Assembly: GCA_958354105.1 (NCBI GenBank)
Contig: CATWVA010000001.1
Coordinates: forward strand, 62,001-126,000
Direction of reading: 5' to 3'
DNA: 64,000 bases
Source: an uncultured Collinsella sp.
Lineage (GTDB): Bacteria; Actinomycetota; Coriobacteriia; Coriobacteriales; Coriobacteriaceae
Of the stretch, positions 35,275 to 44,135 are shown piece after piece (position 1 is the stretch's first letter; the number at the start of each line of letters is the position of its first letter). Below the pieces are notes generated by a model, which saw nothing but the letters and a program-made list of their open reading frames with translations, was not told where the DNA came from and made no database searches. A program made the position numbers and the translations under genes.

Positions 35275-38200
35275 GGGTCCTTCTCTCGAACATACCCGTT
35301 ACGGACTGGTCAATGATAAAGAACGGGGCCGCTGGTTCGTTGATTAGTTTTGACATATCCGTCACCATAGCGCCCGCTTTTGCAGGCCCGCCAATTCCAG
35401 AGAGATCAACGACTCGATCTGCGCCGTTTTCAATACGAATTAGGCCAAATGCAAGCTCACGCTGCTGCAACTCATCGAGCACAGAAACGGAAGACAGCCG
35501 AGAGAGCTTAAGCTGCCTGGACAACTTTCCACAAGTTGCATTAGCAGCGTGGTCAATCTTGTGCACCAATCCCTCAAGCAAAGGAAGGACGCTTAGTCTT
35601 TCATCCTTTTTAGACATATTTAACAGCAACATCTCATCCTGTGAAAACGCCAGTTGAGAACCCGACCTGACCTCCTTTGCGCCGGTAATAATCAGGCGGT
35701 CACCATCCACCTCAATCAACTGTTTCTTGTAGATCTTCGACCTCGTGATACCGACGTATTCCAGACCTTCCTTCTCCGCAAGCTCACGCGCGTACTCGCC
35801 GAGCGCCGCCGAGTCGCCCTCAATGCGCGCCGCAAGCCACACGGGAACCTGAGAGAACCGGAACACCGGCTTACCCTTCTTTTTGGCCTCATAGATAAAG
35901 AAGTACGCAAACTGCTGGCTCGAAAAACCACCGTATTGCTTAGCATCAAGCCCCTGCTTGGTCGACAACTCAAGCTTTGCGCCCATCTTGGGATCACGCG
36001 GCGAGTAAATCGTTGCCTTCCAGAATGCACCCGTATCCTCCTGAGGCATCCTCGAGATGTAGCACTGGCGATAGTTGAGCGCACGGCGAATGCTCTCGAC
36101 CTCTGCCGCTGCATTCCAGCCGTCCGGAAGATACTTTCCCCTATAGCGCTTGACCTCGTCGTCCTCGGTCCAGGCATCGTCAAAGACCTCGCCCGTCTCG
36201 GGGTCAAAACCCGCAGTCATAAAACTATTGACGACAAATCCGGCAGATCCAGGCATGCGATGGGTTTTCTTAAACAGCTCAGACTGCTCGCGCACGTATT
36301 TCTTAATCACGTGCGAGTAGCCAATGGGGTTCTCATACATTCCCGGGTGGCGCATCTGAATAAACAGGCCCAAGCGGCATGCCAGATAGGCATCATGCGC
36401 ATGATGAAAATCGTTGGCTTCGCGGCATTTGACCAAGCCGGCCGCCTCACGAAGGTTGTGCGATACGCTCGCCTTAACGGGAACGATCTTCGTTCCCTCG
36501 TCGGCATAACGCGCCTCAAGCAAAGCCTGCGCCATCTTGACCATCTGGCTCGTCTCCACGAGCTGGCGCGCGACGAAGCCCTTCATGGCATTCTCGTTTA
36601 TGGAAGACCTCAGCAGGTTGCGATACTTTTTATCGCCAATAAGCTTAGCCTGATGCAGCTGCTTCCACGTTTCGCCCATCTTCCAGCGAATGCTCTTATC
36701 AATCAAAAGCTGGTCGGTCTTGTGCTGGTTCTCCTCGCGGTACACCAGCGCCTTGTTTTCGAGGCTGTCGTCCTTAATGTAGGCGCGCGGGATGATATGG
36801 TCGACCTCATACTCGCCCGAGCCCGCCATAAGCTTATTAAGGTCGATAGCGCGACCAGAATACAAGCACTTTCCGTTCTGCATCAAATAGAGGGTCAAGC
36901 GCTCGTCAAGGTCCACATTGGCTGCCTTGAGCTCCTTGAAATCGTCCATAACGACCAGGTCACCGCCCTCGGCCTTAAACGCCTTGAGCGCGTCCTCGAT
37001 GGCATCCCAGCGCTTCGTGGTCCGCTTACCCTTTTTCTTTTCGTCCTCGTCGCGAGTCACCTCAACAAAAACGTTGGCCGGCGCGTGCCCCGCAATCTTT
37101 GCAATTTCGTCAACAATGCGAATCGCTTGATTCAGGCTGCGACGAATCGCCGGAGATCCGGGGAGCTCATTAACGCCTAGTGACTTCTCGTTTTCGGCGT
37201 AGTATTTGCGATTGTGTTCATCCACTTTTTCCTGGAAGCCCAGCGTATTGTCGTGGAGAATCTCCATCATCACCATAGTCTCGCCCAAGCGGCGCTCTGA
37301 GCTGGGGTTTCCTTCTCGCAGCACGTCCATGATGCTCATAGATCGACCGGCTTGTGTATCAATCCTGATACCCGTCAGGAACTTCTCCGACAGACGTCCC
37401 CAACCGGTCAGGCGCTTTTTGCAAATCTTTTTAATCTGCTCGGCATCGAGCATTCCGTTGCCACTGGGGCCAAACTCATCCTGCAGTTTTTCCTTAAGGA
37501 TCGAACGGTCCTCAAACAACGTGTTCCAAAGAATGATCTTCTCGATAACCGGATACTCGGCACGGCTCAACTCGTCCACACCAAAGATGTCTTTGGCAAA
37601 GAAGATGTACGAGCCCATCTTCGATTCAAGACCGCTCTCACCCTGGCCGCCGCGGACAACCGGATTTGTCGCGTCGCCCTCTTTTACAAGCCAGTCGGCA
37701 ATCATCTTGTAGGTAACGCGACGCTTTTTATGGAAAAGCTCGTGAACAATGCCCTCGCGCTGCGCAGCATCTAAGCGTTGCCAATCGTCACCATCTTCGG
37801 ACCAGCGAACGCCATTGAGTTCGTTCAGAACGCAGAACTCCTCATAGAGCAGAGACTGCTTGGGAAGCACCTTCTCGCCAGCAAGATACGTGCAGTCACC
37901 CGTCATGCGCATGATAAAGTTCTCGGCGCTCTTGTTCTTATCGATCACGGTATCCCAGTTCCAAGGCGTGATCGTCGCATCTTCCATGCCGGGCTTGCGC
38001 TCGGACCACTGGAATCGATGGTTGCCATGTTTGTCCTGAGCCGCATTTTTAGGCGTCAGCGGTCCCACATAGTACGGAATACGGAACGTGACCAGACTCT
38101 CAATCTTTGCAGCCTCGTCCTTAAGGAACGGATAGAAGCGACCCTGGTTTTTGAGAATGGCCTGCAGCTCCTCAAGATGCAGCTGATAGTAGATGGCACC

Positions 38201-39466
38201 GTTATCACTCGTCTTAAGACGACGCAAAAAGCGCTGCTTGTCGAATGCGTCCATCATGGCGATATAGCGCTCGTCCGTCTCCGCGCCCGTTCCCGCAAAG
38301 AGCTTCTTTACGGATTTAGCGAGGTCATCATAAGACAGTTTATGCAGGTCATATGCGGTGTAACCCTGCGCCTTAGAGGCATCGTAGTCGCGCGAGGGGT
38401 CATCGCTATTCGAATCATGATAGGTTGCGCCGCGGAAGAAAGACTCATATGAGCCGGGAGCATATTCGCGGACCAAAGTCTTGAGTCGATCAAGATCATT
38501 CGCGTAACAATTATATTTTTCGATCATGTTGACCGAGATAGTCTGGCCCTCAGCATAGGACAAAAGCCCCTGCAGCACGTAAGCAGAGTAAACACCGCAA
38601 ACGGACTCAAGAAGCTCCACGCAGTCATCGGGGCATGCGGCCTGCAGCGCTTCTAGCTTCTCGTCATCCGAAAGCGCGAGCTTAGTTGCCTCGCATTCAA
38701 AATCGCCAAACACGTCTTTGAACTCACACTGAAGGCCAACGACAGCGTTCGACAAAGCCTTTGCCAGCTTTTTGTTCGCAGCCGCATCCGCAGTGCCCAC
38801 TTTTACAAGCGCCTGAATGTCTTTTGCCTTTTGCGAACGAGAAGATCGCTCGTCAGCGAGAATCTTTGCGACAGCGCTTTTATTGATTTTTGTAACATCG
38901 TATTCCCTAGACTCGCACCAAGCCTGCAGGGAATCATTGAGGCGCTCGAGGGCATCGGATGTCTTTGCCGTCTTTGCCGTCAGCTTCTCTCCCTGGCGCA
39001 AGAAGTTACCGCGATGCTTAACGATGTTATGGATTGCGAGATACACCAATCGAAGATCGACCTGCTCATCGGTGTCCATAAGGTAAGCACGCAGATGATA
39101 GATGGTCGGGAAACGATCGTAGTAATCGGCCTTCGTGAAGTCCTTGGTAAAAATCGGATCGCCCTCAATGGTCCGCGACTGGTTGAGTCGCATGAAAAAG
39201 CCCGGATCGACCTCACTCATCGCAGGCTCGAACAGCTTTTGCAGCAAGTCAAGGCGCCAGCGGCGGCGCACGTAACGGCGACGCTGCCCACGATGAACGC
39301 GCGCCTCGGACGCCAGCTGCGCACTATCGAACAAACGACTGCCCCACGTCGGTTGCTTCTTAAAATGCAGAAGCTTGCCCTGGTCATCGGTCACCGCCCA
39401 ACCAACGGAGCCGGTTCCCATGTCGAGGCCGATATTGTAGTCGCCAGAGCAGTTTCTTAAATTCAT
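35261..39466 (-). CDS. cas9: Cas9, type II-A RNA-guided DNA endonuclease
   Basis: 1401 residues, in the large II-A size class. RuvC-I: YNIGLDMGTGSVGWAVTD, catalytic Asp15. Arg-rich bridge helix: RGQRRRYVRRRWRLDLL. RuvC-II: VFVEVTRDEDE, Glu802. HNH: KCLYSGRAIDL then EYEVDHIIPRAY, His890. RuvC-III: NDFHHAHDAYLACRLG, His1021/His1024/Asp1025. The C-terminus closes with DQSVTGMFERRTRVGL, like other II-A Cas9 proteins. All nuclease residues are kept, so it should cut both strands. The ATG follows GGAAGGG. The upstream region holds the tracrRNA gene on the other strand. The PAM cannot be read from this window. Confidence 0.98.
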   Translation of the reverse strand: MNLRNCSGDYNIGLDMGTGSVGWAVTDDQGKLLHFKKQPTWGSRLFDSAQLASEARVHRGQRRRYVRRRWRLDLLQKLFEPAMSEVDPGFFMRLNQSRTIEGDPIFTKDFTKADYYDRFPTIYHLRAYLMDTDEQVDLRLVYLAIHNIVKHRGNFLRQGEKLTAKTAKTSDALERLNDSLQAWCESREYDVTKINKSAVAKILADERSSRSQKAKDIQALVKVGTADAAANKKLAKALSNAVVGLQCEFKDVFGDFECEATKLALSDDEKLEALQAACPDDCVELLESVCGVYSAYVLQGLLSYAEGQTISVNMIEKYNCYANDLDRLKTLVREYAPGSYESFFRGATYHDSNSDDPSRDYDASKAQGYTAYDLHKLSYDDLAKSVKKLFAGTGAETDERYIAMMDAFDKQRFLRRLKTSDNGAIYYQLHLEELQAILKNQGRFYPFLKDEAAKIESLVTFRIPYYVGPLTPKNAAQDKHGNHRFQWSERKPGMEDATITPWNWDTVIDKNKSAENFIMRMTGDCTYLAGEKVLPKQSLLYEEFCVLNELNGVRWSEDGDDWQRLDAAQREGIVHELFHKKRRVTYKMIADWLVKEGDATNPVVRGGQGESGLESKMGSYIFFAKDIFGVDELSRAEYPVIEKIILWNTLFEDRSILKEKLQDEFGPSGNGMLDAEQIKKICKKRLTGWGRLSEKFLTGIRIDTQAGRSMSIMDVLREGNPSSERRLGETMVMMEILHDNTLGFQEKVDEHNRKYYAENEKSLGVNELPGSPAIRRSLNQAIRIVDEIAKIAGHAPANVFVEVTRDEDEKKKGKRTTKRWDAIEDALKAFKAEGGDLVVMDDFKELKAANVDLDERLTLYLMQNGKCLYSGRAIDLNKLMAGSGEYEVDHIIPRAYIKDDSLENKALVYREENQHKTDQLLIDKSIRWKMGETWKQLHQAKLIGDKKYRNLLRSSINENAMKGFVARQLVETSQMVKMAQALLEARYADEGTKIVPVKASVSHNLREAAGLVKCREANDFHHAHDAYLACRLGLFIQMRHPGMYENPIGYSHVIKKYVREQSELFKKTHRMPGSAGFVVNSFMTAGFDPETGEVFDDAWTEDDEVKRYRGKYLPDGWNAAAEVESIRRALNYRQCYISRMPQEDTGAFWKATIYSPRDPKMGAKLELSTKQGLDAKQYGGFSSQQFAYFFIYEAKKKGKPVFRFSQVPVWLAARIEGDSAALGEYARELAEKEGLEYVGITRSKIYKKQLIEVDGDRLIITGAKEVRSGSQLAFSQDEMLLLNMSKKDERLSVLPLLEGLVHKIDHAANATCGKLSRQLKLSRLSSVSVLDELQQRELAFGLIRIENGADRVVDLSGIGGPAKAGAMVTDMSKLINEPAAPFFIIDQSVTGMFERRTRVGL

Positions 39467-39499
39467 GTCGACCAGCCCTTCCGCGCTGTGTTACAGTTG

Positions 39500-39633
39500 C
39501 CTTGTCGATTACCAGTTACATCGACACTGCGAGTCAACATACGGCTTTGCCAAAAATGCCTTCCTTGGAAGGCGTCCCGTAGGGGACAATTTGACTTGCC
39601 AGAGGGGTTCCATTTGGGACCCCTCTTTTTTTG
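39500..39633 (+). ncRNA. tracrRNA of the type II-A system
   Basis: The anti-repeat GATTACCAGTTACATCGACA is part of 39507-39530, a stretch that matches the plus-strand repeat at 23 of 24 bases and so pairs with crRNA. After a GAG bulge, TCAAC can pair with the first bases of the crRNA repeat. Then come two hairpins (39558-39573, GCCTTCC/GGAAGGC; 39574-39587, GTCCC/GGGAC) and a terminator stem AGAGGGGT...ACCCCTCT with a T7 run (39601-39633). The 5' end is not fixed: a weak TTGTAG-17 bp-TAAATT promoter at 39435-39463, inside cas9, would start it near 39470. Confidence 0.88.
39508..39537 (-). promoter_or_regulatory. Putative cas operon promoter lying inside the tracrRNA anti-repeat
   Basis: On the minus strand, TTGACT (39537-39532), 18 bp, GGTAAT (39513-39508), about 41 bp before the cas9 ATG. 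It overlaps the anti-repeat, so cas9 and tracrRNA transcription would cross each other. The same GGTAAT is present in every array repeat, with TTGGAG 16 bp upstream of it. Confidence 0.4.
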
Positions 39634-39749
39634 ATACTACTACCGTGGGCGGACATTTTTTAATAGCTATCGGCAAACGTAATGTTGCTCAACGTTCGCG
39701 CTGTGAGCATGTGTGTTTAATGGAGTGCCTACGGGTCCTGCCGCCGCAT

Positions 39750-39787
39750 AAAAACGGGGCAGTCCACATTCCCGTGAGCCGCCCCGT
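39750..39787 (-). terminator. Terminator after the zinc-ribbon gene
   Basis: On the minus strand ACGGGGCGG...CTGCCCCGT followed by TTTTTAT, about 40 bp after the stop at 39830. The rest of the gap 39634-39749 shows nothing I can support. Confidence 0.7.
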
Positions 39788-39829
39788 GCCTCTGGCTATC
39801 ACGCCGTCATGTCAACCGGAGCCACTCCC

Positions 39830-41167
39830 CTACTTACCAAAGATCGCAGCGAACAAGCCCTTGCGTTTGGGCTTCTCCTCTCGGTAGGAACCCTCGACGG
39901 CGGCTGCAACCTGGCGCGGTTGCTCGCCGTCTCCACGGCGCACGATCTGGTATAGGAACGGCGATTTAACATATTTGACCTCGACGGGTGTGGCGTGTAC
40001 GGTGCTCTCACCGGACAGATGCAGGCTCGGATTGAGCGGCGCCACGACATGTGTCTCGCGCTTGTCGCTAAACACCACCGCCGCCGCGCGACCCGTCTGG
40101 CCGTTCACGGCAATGCGCACCTGCTCGCCATCGCGGCCATCCGACGCCGGGCGATCGACAAAGTAGACCGGTACCATCACCAGGCCGTCCTTGTGCTTGC
40201 GAGCCTTGCGCGCCCACGTGCGGATGCTCTTTCTATTGAGCCCCAGGGTCGCCTCGGCATCGTTGCCTGCAACGTCGAGCGCCAGCTTATCAATAACCAC
40301 CTGGTCCTTGGTAGACGCATCGACGGAAACGACGCGGAAGTCGCCCTCCTGCATGGCGGGATCGAACGGCCCCACCTTGCCAAAGTCCCACGGCTCCAAA
40401 ATGCCCATAAGGCGAACGTCCAGGTAGTTTGCCCGCGGATACGCCCAATCGAGTACCTCGTAGTACACCAAGGTCTCCTTGCTCAGCCCCTTGCCTGGGA
40501 AGGACGCCATCATGCGCAAGTCCGCGAGTGCCATGGGGAAGTAGAAGAGCATCATGTCATTTTGAATCGCGTCTTCCACGTCGTGCCCGGCAAAGGCGTC
40601 GGGGTACTGGCGCACCAGCTGAAGCGCGTTGGCACGTGCCTGCTGCGGCGATATCTCACAGGGGACGCCCTGTTCGGGAACGTATTCGGCACCCACGCCC
40701 ATGGTCAGGCGCTTGCTAAACGCACCGGGCTTGAGAAGGTCAGCCATACCGATTTTGTTGCCGCAGGACGGGCACTCAAACACGCGCTGGGTCGATGACC
40801 CCTCAAAGGACGCGCCGCAGAAGGGGCAGGGAATGCTCACGTGCGTCGCCTCTTGGAACTCCTGCGCCGTGCCGCGATCTTCCCACAGCAGATGCTCCAG
40901 AACCGACTGATTGCGCCAGTACGAATTGAAGAAATACCAGTCCGGGTCCTCTGGGCGCTCGAGCTGTGAGACGTGCGTGAGCTTGAGCAGCCCGTCAACC
41001 ACCGTCAGCGGCGTATGACGGATACCCAGGGCGCTCTTGGGCTCTCCGGCGTCCGCTTGCCACGGAATAACCGTTTCGCAATAGGCGCACTCAAAGCTGC
41101 GCTTTGCCTGGTGCGAATACATGGGGCCGCCGCAGTTTTGGCATTTAATGGCAAACATCTCGTCCAT
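39830..41167 (-). CDS. Zinc-ribbon protein (TFIIB/rubredoxin-like finger) of unknown function
   Basis: 445 residues from the ATG at 41167 after AAAGGAGGACG; the long upstream open frame has no signal. Two zinc fingers: CQNCGGPMYSHQAKRSFECAYC near the N-terminus shortened here to CQNCG...CAYC, and CPFCG...CPSCG near residue 115. The rest looks like a beta-rich domain with EYVPEQGVPCEIS and AFAGHDVEDAIQ blocks. The C-terminus is basic (KPKRKGLFAAIFGK), which could touch membrane or nucleic acid. There are no membrane helices. It is divergent from the CDF exporter gene and separated from cas9 by the tracrRNA locus. I cannot name a function. Confidence 0.7.
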   Translation of the reverse strand: MDEMFAIKCQNCGGPMYSHQAKRSFECAYCETVIPWQADAGEPKSALGIRHTPLTVVDGLLKLTHVSQLERPEDPDWYFFNSYWRNQSVLEHLLWEDRGTAQEFQEATHVSIPCPFCGASFEGSSTQRVFECPSCGNKIGMADLLKPGAFSKRLTMGVGAEYVPEQGVPCEISPQQARANALQLVRQYPDAFAGHDVEDAIQNDMMLFYFPMALADLRMMASFPGKGLSKETLVYYEVLDWAYPRANYLDVRLMGILEPWDFGKVGPFDPAMQEGDFRVVSVDASTKDQVVIDKLALDVAGNDAEATLGLNRKSIRTWARKARKHKDGLVMVPVYFVDRPASDGRDGEQVRIAVNGQTGRAAAVVFSDKRETHVVAPLNPSLHLSGESTVHATPVEVKYVKSPFLYQIVRRGDGEQPRQVAAAVEGSYREEKPKRKGLFAAIFGK

Positions 41168-41428
41168 GGAAACGTCCTCCTTTGCACAGGGCTGTCGACA
41201 TTCAGTATGTCGAGCAAATCGGCGCGTGCCCATACCCATGTGGCCCAAAATGGAGCACCCGGTCGGACGGGAAGGAGCAGCGAACTCGAAGGCGCGCGAG
41301 CAGTCGTCCCCCTCCGCCTCGCGCCCGTTAGCGCCGGCAGACCATTGCTGCATTTTCTGAGCATCGGTGCACGGCGCCCCCGCGCGAGCTACACTATCCC
41401 CTTAAACATGATTGTGAGGACGATCGTT

Positions 41429-42610
41429 ATGCTATTTGTAAATCGGCTGGTACATACGCTTGTTCCCGGCAGCGAAAGCGAGCCGGTCGATACCTCCTGC
41501 CGCACCAACGCGGGTTTTGCCGCAAGCCTCATCTGCATCGGCCTCAACATTACCCTGTGCCTAGCCAAGGGCATCGCGGGCCTGCTCGCCGGCTCCGTCT
41601 CGCTTATCGCCGATGCCTTCAACAACCTCTCCGACGCCTCGAGCAACATCGTGAGCCTGCTCGGATTCCGCCTTGCCAGCCGCCCGGCCGACGAAGGCCA
41701 CCCCTACGGCCACGGCCGCTACGAGTACCTCGCCGGCCTGGTTGTCGCCGTCCTGGTTTGCGCCGTCGGCATCAACCTGATCCTGGAGTCGGTCACCAAG
41801 ATCATCAAGCCCTCGCCCACCGCATATTCGGCGCTCTCCATGGCAGCCCTTATTCTGTCCATGCTCGTCAAGTTTTGGATGGCGGCGTTCAACCGCACGC
41901 TGGGCAACCGCATAGATTCCGAGACGCTTATCGCCACGGCGCAGGATTCCAAAAACGACGTCATTACCTCGTCCTCGGTCCTGGCCGCAGCGCTTATTTC
42001 GCAGACGACCGGCTTTGACCTCGACGGCTGGGCAGGCCTGGGCGTGGGCATCTTCATCTGCATCAGCGGCATGGGCCTGGTGCGCGACGCCATCAGCCCG
42101 CTGTTGGGGCAAGCGCCCGACCCCAAGCTCGTCCAGGCAATCCGCGACAAGATCATGTCGTATCCGCAGGTCCTAGGCACGCACGACCTGATGGTGCACG
42201 ACTACGGCCCCGGCCGCCAATTTGCCAGTGCGCACGTGGAAATGCCCGGCGAGGGTGATGCGTTTGAGCACCACGAAATCTTGGACACCATCGAGCACGA
42301 TATCAAACGGCAGATGGGCATCGGTATCACACTGCACTGCGACCCCATCGCCACCACCGGCGACGACCTGCGCGGCTGGGTCAAGCGCGGTGTCATGCAG
42401 ATCGACCCCGCGCTCTCCATCCACGACTTGCATGAGCACGAGGGGTTCGTTTCGTTTGACCTGGTGCGTCCCGACGGCTTTGACATATCCGACGAGGAGC
42501 TGCTGGAGCTCGTCACGCGCATCGTGCACGAGCGCCGGCCCGATGCCTCGTGCGTCGTCACATTTGACTCGGGCTTTAGCTCACCCGAGCGTCCGGCCGA
42601 GCAGCTGTAA
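41429..42610 (+). CDS. Cation diffusion facilitator exporter, probably Mn-type
   Basis: 393 residues from the ATG at 41429, eight bases after GTGAGGA; an ATG at 41408 is less well placed. Six membrane helices are expected, with CDF motifs: LIADAFNNLSDASSN in helix 2 (Asn65 and Asp69), DEGHPYGHGRYEYLAGL in the helix 2-3 loop, and AQDSKNDVITSSSV in helix 5 (DxxxD). The N/D plus D/D set resembles the MntE-type manganese site rather than the H/D set of zinc CDFs. A ~170-residue C-terminal cytoplasmic region follows, longer than the usual single domain, with extra His/Asp/Glu-rich stretches (SIHDLHEHEGF). It exports metal using the proton gradient. Confidence 0.88.
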   Translation: MLFVNRLVHTLVPGSESEPVDTSCRTNAGFAASLICIGLNITLCLAKGIAGLLAGSVSLIADAFNNLSDASSNIVSLLGFRLASRPADEGHPYGHGRYEYLAGLVVAVLVCAVGINLILESVTKIIKPSPTAYSALSMAALILSMLVKFWMAAFNRTLGNRIDSETLIATAQDSKNDVITSSSVLAAALISQTTGFDLDGWAGLGVGIFICISGMGLVRDAISPLLGQAPDPKLVQAIRDKIMSYPQVLGTHDLMVHDYGPGRQFASAHVEMPGEGDAFEHHEILDTIEHDIKRQMGIGITLHCDPIATTGDDLRGWVKRGVMQIDPALSIHDLHEHEGFVSFDLVRPDGFDISDEELLELVTRIVHERRPDASCVVTFDSGFSSPERPAEQL

Positions 42611-42618
42611 TCGACAGC

Positions 42619-42688
42619 AAAACGGGACGCAGGACCGCCGACCAACGCGCCTATGCGCCCGGTCACGCGATCCTGCGTCCCGTTTTTG
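42619..42688 (+). terminator. Terminator between the CDF gene and the convergent membrane protein
   Basis: AAAACGGGACGCAGGA paired with TCCTGCGTCCCGTTTT over a ~36-base loop. A-run and T-run at the two ends allow use in both directions. Confidence 0.75.
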
Positions 42689-42720
42689 TTTGCACTGCTA
42701 AGGCTCTAGCCGCTCGACCG

Positions 42721-43656
42721 CTAGTTTCCCTGTGCGCCCGAAATGCCGTTTTGCAGGGCATTCCAGGCGTTCGTTGCCATATCGCCCAGGTTCTGTGCGG
42801 TATCGCCCAGCTCTTGGGCCTTGTCTCCCAACTCCTGCGCCTTGTTGCTCAGGTCCTCCAGCGTGTTGGAACTCGAGCTGTCCGTGGTGCCCTGGTCGCC
42901 GGACGCATTGCCCGACAAGCTGTCTTTGCGCGTGAGCTGAATCTCGAGGTTACCGTTGTCGTTATAGTAGGCAGACGTCACGACCCAGTTGGCGTCGACA
43001 ACAGGCGTCGAGCCGTCATCGGTCAGAATCACGGCATTCGAAAGATCGGCCCCGCGCGACTTGAGGAGCTTCTTGGCGTTAGACCAGTACTGACCCGGGA
43101 TATCGCTCAGGTCGACGGCGCCGGACTGGGTCGTCTCGGTCTGCCCTGCCGTGGTATCAGTCGTGGCGCCCCGCTTGTTGAGCATGCCCGACACGATGGC
43201 AAACACAACCGACAGGGCAAAGAAGATCGCCAGCACAATCAGGATTTTTTTGATCACGCTCGACGAACGCGAAGACTTCTTCTCCTCGTCCTCGCCATAC
43301 TGAGGGATAGACTTGGGATACTCACGATACGGCTCGCGCGCATATCGGTCGCGCGACTCGTAGCGCGGCTGTGCCGTGCGCGGCATATATGTCGTCTGCT
43401 GAGGTTGCGGAATGGGGTTTTGCAGCAAGTCATCATAAGGGTTTGCCGCCGCGCTTCCGTAGGGACTCTGCGACGAGGCGCCATACGGGTCCTGCGCCGC
43501 GTTCCCGTAATTCACAACGCGCGTGGGATCGGCCGACGCCTGCGTCGTATCGGGGGCAGCGTAGCCGGGATTCGGCACGACGCGGGTCTCATCGGCGCCA
43601 TTGCCCGTCCGCGGGGAGCCGTAGCCACCCATTACGGTCGTCTTATCCTGGTCCAT
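42721..43656 (-). CDS. Single-pass membrane protein with Pro/Gln/Tyr-rich N-terminus
   Basis: 311 residues. The cytoplasmic part (~145 residues) is low in complexity (GYGSPRTGNGAD, then repeated DPYG/SPYG units) with Arg/Tyr stretches. One membrane helix follows (KKILIVLAIFFALSVVFAIV). The outer part has a small domain (DIPGQYWSNAKKLLKSRGAD, NWVVTSAYYNDNGNLEIQLT) and a helical tail with the repeated unit KAQELGD. The motif 'AKKLLKSRGAD...V' and the strand order resemble PASTA-like or PepSY-like small extracellular domains, but I would not name it. Its TRVV and TTVM motifs with Thr could be kinase targets. Confidence 0.65.
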   Translation of the reverse strand: MDQDKTTVMGGYGSPRTGNGADETRVVPNPGYAAPDTTQASADPTRVVNYGNAAQDPYGASSQSPYGSAAANPYDDLLQNPIPQPQQTTYMPRTAQPRYESRDRYAREPYREYPKSIPQYGEDEEKKSSRSSSVIKKILIVLAIFFALSVVFAIVSGMLNKRGATTDTTAGQTETTQSGAVDLSDIPGQYWSNAKKLLKSRGADLSNAVILTDDGSTPVVDANWVVTSAYYNDNGNLEIQLTRKDSLSGNASGDQGTTDSSSSNTLEDLSNKAQELGDKAQELGDTAQNLGDMATNAWNALQNGISGAQGN

Positions 43657-43793
43657 GCAACGATTCCTTTCCGTCGCCCGTAAGCATCAAGTTATCCATG
43701 CATTCTACCCGCGCAAAAGCCTATGATGGGCAAAGCCCGCCGGTATCTACAAGACATGCGCGGCCGACGGTCACGAGCGAATCGAGGAACGTC

Positions 43794-44030
43794 ATGGCAA
43801 AAAGCAAGCTCATCAAGGACACGACGCGTGCCGAGCGCGAGGAAATCATCAAGCTAGCACTCGCTGGCTGCGGCAACGGCAGCTGCGATAACTGTGGAAG
43901 CTGCAGCTTGGGAGCAGGCGATCCATATGGCACCTACCAGCCCTACATTGACGGCGAGATGGAAATCGCCGATATCAACATGATAGTCGCCGAGCGCAAC
44001 GCCAAACTCTTCGGCCTCCAGCGCGGCTAG
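43794..44030 (+). CDS. Small cysteine-rich protein (78 aa)
   Basis: ATG after CGAGGAACGTC. The N-terminus is basic and helical (AKSKLIKDTTRAEREEIIKL), followed by CGNGSCDNCGSCSLGAG: four cysteines spaced C-x4-C-x2-C-x2-C. The spacing is typical of an Fe-S or zinc knuckle. The last ~40 residues are acidic. It stands alone between convergent/divergent neighbours. The four Cys may bind a metal cluster; the family is unknown to me. Codon use is like that of its neighbours. Confidence 0.65.
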   Translation: MAKSKLIKDTTRAEREEIIKLALAGCGNGSCDNCGSCSLGAGDPYGTYQPYIDGEMEIADINMIVAERNAKLFGLQRG

Positions 44031-44037
44031 GCTTTTT

Positions 44038-44108
44038 GATCCGTTTTCCTCCGTCCCCTTGGGATCAAAAAGTCCCCGACGGCGCTGTGTTTTGCGCTAC
44101 CGGGGACT
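44038..44108. terminator. Back-to-back terminators between the Cys-rich and zinc-ribbon genes
   Basis: TTGATCC...GGGATCAA (44036-44068) serves the plus-strand gene. AGTCCCCG...CGGGGACT (44071-44108), running on the minus strand into TTTTTGATC, serves the gene at 44136. The piece CCGTCCCCTTGGGA recurs at 46276-46289. Confidence 0.65.
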
Positions 44109-44135
44109 ATTCAGATTACTCCCTGCCGCTTTGTT

